From Telluribacter humicola (GTDB lineage: Bacteria > Bacteroidota > Bacteroidia > Cytophagales > Spirosomataceae): a stretch of DNA of 64,000 bases. Positions 9,024-17,045 of the stretch are shown in pieces. The first letter of the stretch is position 1; every line of letters starts with the position of its first letter. Under the pieces are notes generated by a model. It did no database searches. It was given only the letters and a program-made list of their open reading frames with translations, and was not told the origin of the DNA. Made by a program: the position numbers and the translations under genes. The stretch lies in contig NZ_JAFIQT010000001.1 of the NCBI RefSeq assembly GCF_017355935.1, positions 1,116,001 through 1,180,000 of the forward strand. Reading direction: 5' to 3'.

Positions 9024-11126
9024 TTAGCTAATCCGGCTCCAGTTGGTCTCGGCGTGGCGGAGGTTGTCCAGGTGTGAGCGGATGGGATCGTGCTGAGGTA
9101 GTACCAGTTCCGGGTCCTGGTCGAGGATGGCTTCGGCGGAGGCGCGGGCGGCTTTGAGTATCTCGCCGTCCTTGGCCAGGTCAGCGATGAGGAAGTCCAT
9201 GATACCACTCTGCTGGGTGCCCGAAAGGTCACCGGGTCCGCGTAGCTCGAGGTCTACCTCGGCTATTTCGAAGCCGTTGTTGGTACGGCACATGGTTTCG
9301 AGGCGCTTCTTGGTTTCCTTGCTCAGCTTGAAGTCCGTCATCAGGATACAGTACGACTGCTCAGCTCCCCGGCCTACGCGGCCACGCAACTGGTGGAGCT
9401 GCGCCAGTCCGAAGCGCTCGGCATTTTCAATCACCATCACCGACGCGTTGGGTACGTTTACCCCTACTTCTATCACCGTAGTAGCGACCATGATCTTGGT
9501 TTCCTGGCGGAGAAAGCGGGCCATTTCGTACTCCTTATCCTTAGGTTTCATTTTGCCGTGCAGGATGCTGAGAGGTACCTCGGGAAAGGAGCGCGATACA
9601 CTCTCATAGCCATCCATCAGGTCTTTCAGGTCCATCTTCTCCGATTCCTCGATGAGCGGGTAAACGATATATACCTGCCGTCCTTTGGCGATCTCCTCTT
9701 TTAGAAATCCGAATAGCGTAGCACGGTGGGCGTCGTAGCGGTGGACGGTCTTGATGGGTTTACGTCCGGCGGGTAGCTCGTCTATGACCGATATATCCAG
9801 GTCGCCGTAGAGGGTCATGGCCAGCGTACGTGGGATGGGCGTAGCCGTCATAACCAGTACGTGCGGATTGACGCGCTCATTTTTAGCCCACAGCCGGGCC
9901 CGCTGGGCTACCCCGAAGCGATGCTGCTCATCGATGATACAAAGACCGAGGTTCTGGAACTGGACCACATCTTCGAGCAGGGCGTGGGTACCTACGATGA
10001 TCTGCATAGAGCCGTCCTGCAACTGCTCGTGTATGGCGTCCCGTTCCTTTTTGCGGCTGGAGCCGGTGAGTTTGCCGATGTTGAGGCCTAACAGGTCCGC
10101 GAATTCTTTAAGACCATTGTAGTGTTGGTCAGCCAGGATTTCGGTAGGCGCCATCAGGCAGGCCTGCGCACCACTGTCGATAGCCATCAGCATGGTAATA
10201 AAGGCTACAATGGTTTTGCCCGAACCCACGTCACCCTGTAGGAGTCGGTTCATCTGCTTACCGGTCTTGAGGTCATCCCGGATTTCACGCAGTACCTTCT
10301 TCTGGGCGTTGGTCAGCTCAAAAGGCAGGTGGTTGTCGTAGAAGTCGCGCAGGAGGGCAACGTGCGTGAATATTTGTCCGGGAAACTCATTCTTCTGTAG
10401 GAGCTTGTTCTTGATGAGCCGGAGCTGGTTGTAAAAAAGCTCCTCAAACTTGAGACGTCGCTGTGCCTGGGTCAGGTGCGCCTGGCTCTGCGGCAGGTGG
10501 ATGTTCCAGAGGGCGTCGGCTTTGCCGATGAGCCGGTATTGCTGGCGGAGCGACTCCGGGAGCGTCTCGCGGATGTGGGGCGTCGCTAGCTCGAGCAACG
10601 TGCGGATCATCTTGCCAATGGCGCGGCTGTCTACAAACCGTTTGCGGAGCTTGTCCGTGAGCGGGTACACCGGCTGGAAAAAACCTCCGGCCTCGTTCTC
10701 GGGAGTAAGCAGTTCTATCTCGGGGTGGGTGATGCTGTACTTACCCCCAAAAAAGGCGGGCTTGCCGTACACGACGTACTCAGCATTGCGGCGCAGGATC
10801 TTCTCAAACCAGGTGATGCCCTGAAACCAGACCAGTTCCAGCACACCGGTGCCATCCATAAACTGCCCTACGAGTCGCTTCTTAGCGCCTTCACCTATGA
10901 TCTCCCAGTCTTTTAGCCGTCCCTTGACCTGAGCGCCCGGAAGTAGCTCAGTTAGTTCGCTGATCCGGTAAAAGCGCGTGCGGTCCTCGTGACGAAACGG
11001 GTAGTACTGCAGCAGGTCTCCATAGTTGAAGATGTTGATTTCCTTGTTGATCAGGGTAGCGCGCTGTGGTCCTACACCTTTCAGGAATTCAATTTTAGTG
11101 TCGAAGAAGTTGTTACGTTCGGTCAT
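9024..11126 (-). CDS. recG: ATP-dependent DNA helicase RecG
   Basis: This 700-residue protein has the RecG domain order: an N-terminal wedge/OB-fold region (about 1-270), a DEAD-like helicase core with Walker A GDVGSGKT at 298-305, DEQH at 399-402 and TATPIPRTL at 427-435, then helicase domain 2 with QLRGRVGRG at 579-587 and the RecG-type C-terminal tail. RecG remodels stalled forks and branches Holliday junctions. The length is typical. It forms a single-gene leftward unit. The 240 bases downstream hold no clear gene. Confidence 0.97.
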   Translation of the reverse strand: MTERNNFFDTKIEFLKGVGPQRATLINKEINIFNYGDLLQYYPFRHEDRTRFYRISELTELLPGAQVKGRLKDWEIIGEGAKKRLVGQFMDGTGVLELVWFQGITWFEKILRRNAEYVVYGKPAFFGGKYSITHPEIELLTPENEAGGFFQPVYPLTDKLRKRFVDSRAIGKMIRTLLELATPHIRETLPESLRQQYRLIGKADALWNIHLPQSQAHLTQAQRRLKFEELFYNQLRLIKNKLLQKNEFPGQIFTHVALLRDFYDNHLPFELTNAQKKVLREIRDDLKTGKQMNRLLQGDVGSGKTIVAFITMLMAIDSGAQACLMAPTEILADQHYNGLKEFADLLGLNIGKLTGSSRKKERDAIHEQLQDGSMQIIVGTHALLEDVVQFQNLGLCIIDEQHRFGVAQRARLWAKNERVNPHVLVMTATPIPRTLAMTLYGDLDISVIDELPAGRKPIKTVHRYDAHRATLFGFLKEEIAKGRQVYIVYPLIEESEKMDLKDLMDGYESVSRSFPEVPLSILHGKMKPKDKEYEMARFLRQETKIMVATTVIEVGVNVPNASVMVIENAERFGLAQLHQLRGRVGRGAEQSYCILMTDFKLSKETKKRLETMCRTNNGFEIAEVDLELRGPGDLSGTQQSGIMDFLIADLAKDGEILKAARASAEAILDQDPELVLPQHDPIRSHLDNLRHAETNWSRIS

Positions 11127-11263
11127 TCGCTTTACGATGCTCCTTCTTCAAAAGTACATAAATCTGCTCAAATAGCGTCTATATCCCGGTAGTTTTAGGT
11201 AGTGTTACCGCTCGATTTTATCCTATTGATTATGTGTATGTTTTTAATTTATAAGATTTGATA

Positions 11264-11293
11264 TTGTGCAGGTCAAACAAGTTTTTAGATTTG
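11264..11293 (+). promoter_or_regulatory. Bacteroidota-type promoter for the DUF2911 gene
   Basis: TTG at 11264-11266, a 19-base spacer and TAGATTTG at 11286-11293 fit the Bacteroidota consensus TTG-N19/20-TAnnTTTG exactly. The start codon follows 46 bases downstream. Confidence 0.75.
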
Positions 11294-11339
11294 CGGACGT
11301 TTTCTACACGATTATCAACTATCATTCCAATCTACTAGT

Positions 11340-11852
11340 ATGAAAAAGACTATCTTGACTCTGTTCCTTACCCTTGTTGCCTTTGCCTGGGCTACTGCAC
11401 AGGAGGCTAAACCCAGCCCACGTGTAACTGCCGAAGGCAAAAATGTAAGCGTTATGTACGGACAGCCTTCCAAGCGCGGACGTACCTTGTTTGGTGCAGA
11501 TGGTAGCGGCAGCCTGGAGCCTTACGGCAAAGTATGGCGGACCGGTGCCAACGAAGCTACCGAGATTACTTTCAAGAAGGATGGAACATTTGGTGGCAAG
11601 CCTGTAAAGGCCGGTACCTACACGTTATTCTCTGTGCCAGGTGACAAAGAGTGGACTGTGATCCTGAACAGCGAGCGCAAGCAGTGGGGCGCTTACAACT
11701 ACGACAAGATCAAAGACAAAGACGTATTGTCAGTAACAGTACCTACCAAGAAGTACAGTAACTCAGCTGAGAAGCTGAATTTTAACGTAAAGGATAATGC
11801 GCTGGATTTTCAGTGGGACAATACCGGCTTCTCGGTACCTATGAAGTTCTAA
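11340..11852 (+). CDS. DUF2911 family secreted protein
   Basis: This 170-residue protein has a clear signal peptide (MKKTILTLFLTLVAFAWATAQ). The mature part follows the DUF2911 pattern: an early SPRV...V.YGQPSKRGRTLFG segment, then YGKVWRTGANEAT, then GGKPVKAGTYTLFSVPG and a C-terminal strand with NW/KF-like ending. The family is common in Bacteroidota and Planctomycetes periplasm, and its biochemical role is not established. It has its own promoter at 11264-11293 and its own terminator. Confidence 0.9.
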   Translation: MKKTILTLFLTLVAFAWATAQEAKPSPRVTAEGKNVSVMYGQPSKRGRTLFGADGSGSLEPYGKVWRTGANEATEITFKKDGTFGGKPVKAGTYTLFSVPGDKEWTVILNSERKQWGAYNYDKIKDKDVLSVTVPTKKYSNSAEKLNFNVKDNALDFQWDNTGFSVPMKF

Positions 11853-11877
11853 GCGAAATAGTTATTGCTTAATAAAG

Positions 11878-11916
11878 AGCGCGCCCCGGACCTGATTCGG
11901 GGCGCGCTTGTTTTAA
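11878..11916. terminator. GC-rich terminator hairpin
   Basis: A GC-rich stem (AGCGCGCCCC with GGGGCGCGCT) around a short loop is followed by TTGTTTT. It lies 26 bases after the DUF2911 stop codon and just before the end of the convergent leftward gene. Confidence 0.9.
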
Positions 11917-11928
11917 AGATCAACAAAT

Positions 11929-12405
11929 TTATTTCTGCTGTTCCAAAAGAATAAGGGCGTCGCGGTTGCGGAGCCACACAGCTTGGCCGAGCTGGCTATT
12001 GGCCTGCATAGTTAGGGTAGAGGATACCAGTCCGGTACCCAGAGATATCCAGAAGAACGTCTTGACATTGTTACGGTTGCCGGTCACGAGGGAGTAGATA
12101 GAACCGGCCGATCCGGCCAGTGATATCACCGTGGCGATGTTACGCATCCGACGCGAGCGCAGGTACAGCTGCATACCTCCCTGCGATATCACAAACTCCC
12201 GCTTAAGCTGCTGATGTCCACTATACAGCGTATTGTTTTTGACGTAACGGTTAGGACCCATCAGGTAGATGGTTTCGCGGTCGTACCACTGGCGTACCCG
12301 GGCCATATCGGAGGTTCCTGACTGGATGGTTCCGGACTGGTTAATTTGAGCCTGACTTGTACTATATAGGCACAGAAGCAATGAGAATAGTATACAATAG
12401 CGCAT
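11929..12405 (-). CDS. hypothetical membrane protein with signal peptide
   Basis: This 158-residue protein begins with a signal peptide (MRYCILFSLLLCLYSTSQAQ). A polar region contains a basic motif (YLRSRRMRN) and is followed by two hydrophobic stretches at about residues 92-108 and 117-135, each rich in Gly and Ser. The family is not recognised. Similar short 'signal peptide plus two helices' proteins are common in Cytophagales. It lies 28 bases downstream of the DgkA-like gene and is probably cotranscribed with it. Confidence 0.6.
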   Translation of the reverse strand: MRYCILFSLLLCLYSTSQAQINQSGTIQSGTSDMARVRQWYDRETIYLMGPNRYVKNNTLYSGHQQLKREFVISQGGMQLYLRSRRMRNIATVISLAGSAGSIYSLVTGNRNNVKTFFWISLGTGLVSSTLTMQANSQLGQAVWLRNRDALILLEQQK

Positions 12406-12433
12406 AGCAGGGCTTTGAATTTACAGTAGGTAC

Positions 12434-12814
12434 TTAGAGAAAAAAGGCCAGTAGCTTAGGCACAAAAACCAAACTGCCCACTATGACCGCCGACAAGGCT
12501 ACCATCAGTACCCCACCGGCCGCTAGATCTTTCACCGCTTTGATAGTAGGGTGGTAGTCAGGCGAAACCAGATCTGCCAGTTTTTCGAATGCGGTGTTGA
12601 ATGCCTCTGCCATCCATACGAGGCCAATGTGGGTGATGATAAGTCCCCATTCGGCAATGGATATCTCAAAAAAGAAGCCGAGCAGAATAACTGCTACGGC
12701 TGCCAATAAGTGAATGCGGGCGTTATTCTCATACCTGAACAGACTTACCATACCTTCTCCGGCGTATCTGAAACTCCGTAGGGCTTTTTGTATATCAATG
12801 GGACGCTGACTCAT
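12434..12814 (-). CDS. dgkA: diacylglycerol/undecaprenol kinase family protein
   Basis: This 126-residue integral membrane protein has the DgkA-type topology: an amphipathic N-terminus, then three hydrophobic helices. The conserved motif EAFNTAFEKLAD at about residues 69-80 contains the catalytic Glu and Asn, and KAVKDLAAG follows at about 92-100. Gram-positive-type members phosphorylate undecaprenol and E. coli DgkA phosphorylates diacylglycerol. The sequence does not decide which applies. In either case it recycles lipid carriers at the inner membrane. Confidence 0.92.
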   Translation of the reverse strand: MSQRPIDIQKALRSFRYAGEGMVSLFRYENNARIHLLAAVAVILLGFFFEISIAEWGLIITHIGLVWMAEAFNTAFEKLADLVSPDYHPTIKAVKDLAAGGVLMVALSAVIVGSLVFVPKLLAFFL

Positions 12815-12886
12815 GAGTATGTACTTGCATTAGGTATAGCACGCAAAATACAACAACACGGGCACGAATAACAAAGGAGAGAGTAG

Positions 12887-13795
12887 CTATTTCTTCTTGG
12901 TGAAGTCTTTCATCATTGCCCATTCGCGTCCGGCTACTTTAGACTTAAAGGTTTCGAGACAGCCCCGGTCCTGTAAAGTAATGTAGCAGGTCTTGCCATT
13001 ACGGCCTCCGAAGCAGATGTTGGATACCTTCTTGCCAATGGTCGGAATGGTACGCAGCAGTTTACCCTGCGGGGATACTATGGCTACCTCTCCCTTGCCG
13101 TGGCGGGCTATGTATAGGTTTCCTTCCACGTCACAGCGCATACCGTCCATCCCACCATCCTCAAATTTTGTGAGAAGGCGCTTGTTGGACAGAGTACCAT
13201 CCGGAGCCAGATCAAAGGCCCACACATTGCGCTGTACACTTTCGTTAACGTACAGGGTCTTCTCGTCCGGGCTGACCTCTATGCCGTTAGTCGTACCCAT
13301 ATTTTCCGCCACCAGGCGTGCTTTGCCTTCGGGCGATACGTGCCATACCTGTCCGGTACTTTCTTTCCAGTTGGGGTCGGAGCAGAAGATGTGTCCGCTG
13401 CGCGTGATGGCCAGATCATTGGGCTGGTTCATGCGGGGCTCATGTACAAATACCGTCACCTGACGGGTATTGAGGTCGGCTTTAAGAACATTATGACCGG
13501 TAAAGTCGGCTATATAGAAGGTCGTGGCATCGCCAAAGCGGATACCGTTGCCGGTACTGCCTTTGGGTAGGGTGATGAAGAAACTGGTGCGTCCACGGGG
13601 GCTAATCTGAGCGATGGTACCATCCTGCGCGAAGTTAACGGCATAGATATTTCCATCGGCATCAACCGCGGGACCTTCGCAGTTTTCTGTAAATTCCTCC
13701 TCTGCTGTAAACGTTTTAGTGACGGCTTGGGCCATGATGAGGCTCGAACTAAATGATAAAGTCAGTAAAAGGATAGCTAATAGGCGCGTAAGCAT
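12887..13795 (-). CDS. SMP-30/gluconolactonase/LRE family secreted protein
   Basis: This 302-residue protein has a signal peptide (about residues 1-22) and a six-bladed propeller. Metal-site positions of the SMP-30 family can be seen: Glu in TENCEGP, Asn/Asp in MNQPNDLAI, Asn in GTTNGIEVS, and Asp in GGMDGMRCD. The repeat strands GNIYAVNF, HIFCSDPN, KTLYVNES and NLYIARHG mark the blades. The likely role is hydrolysis of aldonolactones or a related lactone in the periplasm. The substrate is not determined. It stands 72 bases upstream of the DgkA gene on the same strand. Confidence 0.88.
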   Translation of the reverse strand: MLTRLLAILLLTLSFSSSLIMAQAVTKTFTAEEEFTENCEGPAVDADGNIYAVNFAQDGTIAQISPRGRTSFFITLPKGSTGNGIRFGDATTFYIADFTGHNVLKADLNTRQVTVFVHEPRMNQPNDLAITRSGHIFCSDPNWKESTGQVWHVSPEGKARLVAENMGTTNGIEVSPDEKTLYVNESVQRNVWAFDLAPDGTLSNKRLLTKFEDGGMDGMRCDVEGNLYIARHGKGEVAIVSPQGKLLRTIPTIGKKVSNICFGGRNGKTCYITLQDRGCLETFKSKVAGREWAMMKDFTKKK

Positions 13796-13899
13796 TAGAT
13801 AGCGGGGAGTGGGTTGAATACTGAGATATAGGACTCCAAGGTAACGAGTAATGCCGAAAAGGCAAAAGTCAGGGGTGACTTATTCATAAGAGGTCAGAA

Positions 13900-13927
13900 G
13901 TAAAAAGCCGGAGTGTTGGCTCCGGCT
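13900..13927 (-). terminator. terminator of the redoxin gene
   Basis: The 8-bp stem AGCCGGAG/CTCCGGCT (13906-13913 with 13920-13927) is followed, reading leftward, by TTTTTA. It lies 21 bases after the redoxin stop codon. Confidence 0.82.
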
Positions 13928-13948
13928 GTATAATATAGTTGATCTTAT

Positions 13949-14671
13949 TTACATTTCCCGCCACTTGATAGCGCACCCAATGGCCTTGGTAGTCGTAATC
14001 ACGACGGGCTTGCTGACCAGCAGATTAGACACGGCGTCGTCTACATAGCGTTTGGTAACACCCGCCGGATCCTGTGGGTTGTCGTCAATGGTACCCAGAT
14101 ACTGTACCGTAAACTTACCTCCTCCGGCGTGTTTGAGCACAAATACCTGTGGCGTACGGCTAGCGCCGAATGCCTGTGCTACCACCTGCTTTTCATCCGA
14201 CAGGAAGGGGTAGGTATAGCCCTTCGTACGGGCCCGGTACTGCATCTGATCAAAGTTATCGTCGGGGTAGGAGGCAGGGTCACTGGGATTGATCGCCAGT
14301 ACCGGATAGCCCTGTGTATTAAACTTGCGGTCCAGTGCTATGATACGCTCTTCGTATGCCTTGGAAAACGGGCAGTGATTACTCTGAAAAACTATGATCA
14401 CGCCTTTCTGGCTGGTAAAGTCGGAGAGAGAAATCATCCGGCCATCCACGTTTTTGAGGCGGAAGTTATTTACCACGTCACCTACCTGGTAGCCGTCGGG
14501 CTGAACAACCCCGGCACTAAAGTCGGGATATAGCCCTCTGGGCAGCAGCTTCGAAGCTGAGGTAACTACCACTGCCGATTTGGCCAGAGCCAACCCGCTC
14601 AGAGCTGTTCCGGTGAGCAGGGCAATAGTCAGCCAGAAGGGTACCTTTATTTTACTTCTATTTGTTTCCAT
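13949..14671 (-). CDS. thioredoxin-fold (redoxin/AhpC-TSA-like) membrane-anchored protein
   Basis: I take the ATG at 14671 as the start because the longer frame would begin at TTG (14695) inside the preceding gene; the protein is then 240 residues. It has an N-terminal signal/anchor (about 8-30) and a thioredoxin-like domain. The active-site position reads SNHCPFSK, with only one Cys, so it resembles a peroxiredoxin or CPxS-type redoxin rather than a CxxC thioredoxin. The cis-Pro region is SRTPQVFVL. The upstream gene, 14 bases away, encodes a CxxC thioredoxin, so the two may act together in periplasmic redox reactions. Confidence 0.82.
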   Translation of the reverse strand: METNRSKIKVPFWLTIALLTGTALSGLALAKSAVVVTSASKLLPRGLYPDFSAGVVQPDGYQVGDVVNNFRLKNVDGRMISLSDFTSQKGVIIVFQSNHCPFSKAYEERIIALDRKFNTQGYPVLAINPSDPASYPDDNFDQMQYRARTKGYTYPFLSDEKQVVAQAFGASRTPQVFVLKHAGGGKFTVQYLGTIDDNPQDPAGVTKRYVDDAVSNLLVSKPVVITTTKAIGCAIKWREM

Positions 14672-14684
14672 TTGATAGGATGTA

Positions 14685-15242
14685 TTAGTATTCAATAAAA
14701 TAGCTCAGTTCCCGTGCCAACGTTTCGTAATCTAATGCTTTTTCAAAAAACATACGTCGCGGACGGGCCGAATTTATTATCAACGTAGCCGGTAAGGCAC
14801 CTGACCAGGAGGCATCTACCCGCTCAATCCAACTATTCGCATCCGGTTCATTTAATAGCCAAACCGTGTTCTTAAGTTTCATTTTATTAACAAAAGGAAT
14901 GACCCGGTCTTCTATATCCTTTGCAAAATCCATGCTAACTAATAAAACCCTGACTTTATGGCGGCCATAGTCCTCCCGAATCTGCTCAAAGTGAGGCAAT
15001 TCGGCCACGCAGGGACGGCACCAGGTAGCCCAGAAATTTATGATATACGTTGTGTCGGTGGAATTGTTCAGGAGCGTATCCAGAGCAGCCCATTTGACTT
15101 TGGGAACAGGTGTGGACAAGAGACCGGCTGTTGCCAGTGTATCGGCAGCCAGAGGCTCCGTTAAGGGCTCCTTTTCGACCGGTGCCTGAGCCAGCGCGGT
15201 TGAAAAGGCTGCCACTAAATATACAAACAATAATTTTCTCAT
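14685..15242 (-). CDS. TlpA-like thioredoxin family protein
   Basis: The longest frame starts at 15362 but the ATG at 15242 begins a proper signal peptide (MRKLLFVYLVAAFSTALAQA), so I use it (185 residues). The thioredoxin domain has WATWCRPC (CxxC active site) and a cis-Pro segment GALPATLIIN. This matches TlpA/ResA-like periplasmic thiol-disulphide oxidoreductases. It reduces or isomerises disulphides or supports cytochrome c assembly; the sequence does not say which. It is directly followed by the single-Cys redoxin gene. Confidence 0.9.
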   Translation of the reverse strand: MRKLLFVYLVAAFSTALAQAPVEKEPLTEPLAADTLATAGLLSTPVPKVKWAALDTLLNNSTDTTYIINFWATWCRPCVAELPHFEQIREDYGRHKVRVLLVSMDFAKDIEDRVIPFVNKMKLKNTVWLLNEPDANSWIERVDASWSGALPATLIINSARPRRMFFEKALDYETLARELSYFIEY

Positions 15243-15380
15243 TTGAGTGTCACACTGGGTATAGACAGCCCACCTACCTGTTTCCCCTACGCTTCGGCTT
15301 CTGTCTTTTCTAAGTACTACGAAAATACGTAAATAGTGGCGGTTAATTGCGCTGAGAATCAAAATATTTGGAAGGTATCA

Positions 15381-15411
15381 TTGCTATTCTATCGGCAGGT
15401 AACTATCTTTG
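15381..15411 (+). promoter_or_regulatory. Bacteroidota-type promoter of rplU-rpmA
   Basis: TTG at 15381-15383 and TATCTTTG at 15404-15411 with a 20-base spacer match the Bacteroidota consensus. It lies 40 bases upstream of the rplU start codon. Confidence 0.85.
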
Positions 15412-15450
15412 CACCTCATTTTGAAAAAATAGTTTAACTAGTTAAGAATC

Positions 15451-15762
15451 ATGTACGCAATCGTAGAGATCGCAGGGCAGCAATTTAAAGTTGAAAAGGG
15501 CCGCGAAATCTTCACGCATAGGCTTGAAGGTGACGTGGACGCTGCACTTGTGTTTGACAAAGTCCTCCTGGTAGATAACGGAGGCGATGTACAGATCGGA
15601 GCACCTTCAGTAGGTGGAGCTTCGATAAATGCAACCATCGTAGAACACCTCCGTGGTGAGAAGGTGATCGTTTTCAAGAAGAAGCGCCGTAAGGGCTATC
15701 GTGTTAGAAACGGACACCGTCAGTACCTGACCCGGATTCGTATCGACGAGATCAAGCTCTAA
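15451..15762 (+). CDS. rplU: 50S ribosomal protein L21
   Basis: This 103-residue protein matches L21 in length and sequence. The MYAIVEIAGQQFKVEKG start is diagnostic, and KKKRRKGYRVRNGHRQ near the C-terminus is the L21 signature. It binds 23S rRNA. It is followed by rpmA, the usual pair, and has its own promoter. Confidence 0.99.
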   Translation: MYAIVEIAGQQFKVEKGREIFTHRLEGDVDAALVFDKVLLVDNGGDVQIGAPSVGGASINATIVEHLRGEKVIVFKKKRRKGYRVRNGHRQYLTRIRIDEIKL

Positions 15763-15861
15763 TCAAGGGCGGTGCGTTTGGTCAGTAACGATTGCGTGAA
15801 GACCATTTGCCGAGAGTAAAGAGTTAAAATTTTACAAAAACATTATAACTATTCGAACATC

Positions 15862-16143
15862 ATGGCACACAAGAAAGGTGTAGGTAGCTCGAAAAACGGT
15901 CGTGAATCAGAAAGCAAACGCCTTGGCGTAAAACTGTTCGGTGGACAGGTTGCCAAAGCGGGTAATATTATCGTGCGTCAGCGTGGTACTAAGCACAACC
16001 CAGGTCGTAACGTGGGTGTGGGACGTGACCACACACTGTTCGCTCTGGCTGATGGACACGTAGTTTTCCGTAAGACACGCGACAACAAGTCGTACGTTCA
16101 CATTGAGCCAATCCAGGCTCAGCCGGTTCAGGCCGAAGCTTAA
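15862..16143 (+). CDS. rpmA: 50S ribosomal protein L27
   Basis: This 93-residue protein begins [16 protein letters not shown] and contains [15 protein letters not shown], both typical of L27. The N-terminus reaches the peptidyl-transferase centre. It lacks the N-terminal extension seen in Firmicutes that is cleaved by a dedicated protease. It follows rplU by 99 bases and ends with a C-terminal Gln/Ala-rich tail. Confidence 0.99.
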   Translation: MAHKKGVGSSKNGRESESKRLGVKLFGGQVAKAGNIIVRQRGTKHNPGRNVGVGRDHTLFALADGHVVFRKTRDNKSYVHIEPIQAQPVQAEA

Positions 16144-16197
16144 TCCGTAGAATCTTATCGGTGGTACTCGTACTGCCGGTACATACGATACACTGCA

Positions 16198-16229
16198 CAG
16201 CCCGCCCTTCCGGCGGGCTGTTGCTTTTT
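16198..16229 (+). terminator. terminator of rplU-rpmA
   Basis: The 9-bp stem CAGCCCGCC/GGCGGGCTG (16198-16206 with 16212-16220) is followed by TTGCTTTTT. Confidence 0.9.
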
Positions 16230-16350
16230 AAAAGGAAAACAGTTTGTGGTAAACCAAAAATTTTTTTTTTATGTTCTGGGAGGGATGGAGTGAATACTTC
16301 TCTACTAAATCCCGCTCCTGTCGTAACCCAATAGCTACTATCTAACTACC

Positions 16351-16947
16351 ATGTTAAAGCGACCTGTTTATATCTATACTGAGCTGAGCCCTAATCCCAA
16401 CTCCATGAAGTTTGTACTGAACTTCATGCTGGCACCTGATGGGCTATCATTTGATTATCCCAACCTGGAGGCTGCGCTGGAAGAAGGAAAAGCTTCTCCA
16501 CTGGCGGGTGACCTGTTCCAGTTCCCGTACGTTCAGCGCGTGTTTATCGCCAGCAACTTCATTACTATCACCAAAGATGAAGAAACGCTGTGGGAAGAGG
16601 TACTTAAGGATACCAAGCAGTTCCTGAAGATATACTTTGAAGAAAACCAGCCGGTATTTGAGCAGCGTACTATCGATAAGAATACGATCATCGTAGACGC
16701 CAACGATTCTGAAACCGTACAGAAGATCAAGACCGTACTGGACCAGTACGTGCGTCCGGCGGTAGAGTCCGACGGTGGTGCTATTAGTTTCCACTCGTTC
16801 GACGAAGAGTCGGGGGCAGTGAAGGTGTTGCTGCAGGGTTCATGCAGTGGCTGTCCGTCGTCAACCCTTACGCTGAAAGCAGGTATCGAGAACCTGCTGA
16901 CCCGTATGGTACCTAACGTGAAAGAAGTTGTAGCGGAAGGGGTGTAG
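16351..16947 (+). CDS. NifU family iron-sulphur scaffold protein (Nfu)
   Basis: This 198-residue protein has an N-terminal Nfu_N domain (about 1-100, with TELSPNPNSMKFVLN) and a C-terminal NifU-like domain with the cluster-binding CxxC in GSCSGCPSS near residue 168. Nfu proteins carry Fe-S clusters to target enzymes. The length and two-domain order are standard for Bacteroidota Nfu. It is a single-gene unit, ending at the bidirectional terminator at 17003. Confidence 0.95.
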   Translation: MLKRPVYIYTELSPNPNSMKFVLNFMLAPDGLSFDYPNLEAALEEGKASPLAGDLFQFPYVQRVFIASNFITITKDEETLWEEVLKDTKQFLKIYFEENQPVFEQRTIDKNTIIVDANDSETVQKIKTVLDQYVRPAVESDGGAISFHSFDEESGAVKVLLQGSCSGCPSSTLTLKAGIENLLTRMVPNVKEVVAEGV

Positions 16948-16980
16948 CTTTTTAGCTGTTAGGAGTTAGTGATTAGCTTT
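16945..16980. repeat. degenerate TAGCTnnTAG-type repeat tract
   Basis: The bases after the nfu stop carry TAGCTTTTTAGCTGTTAGG followed by AGTTAGTGATTAGC, a member of the TAGCT/AGTTAG low-complexity tracts that recur near gene ends and starts in this window (see the 42823 and 51368 copies, in the opposite orientation). Confidence 0.55.
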
Positions 16981-17002
16981 CTGATAAAATCAATTTATAA
17001 AA

Positions 17003-17045
17003 CAAAACGAGGCTGCTCTATTAAGGGCAGCCTCGTTTTGTTTTA
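17003..17045. terminator. bidirectional terminator
   Basis: A perfect 14-bp stem (17003-17016 with 17027-17040) has A-run and T-run arms (CAAAACGAGG/CCTCGTTTTG) and serves the convergent nfu and gliding-type genes. Confidence 0.92.

Noticed and set aside
8918-9232. 104-codon leftward frame overlapping recG
   Set aside because: It lies mainly inside recG in another frame; the last part outside recG shows no recognisable sequence.
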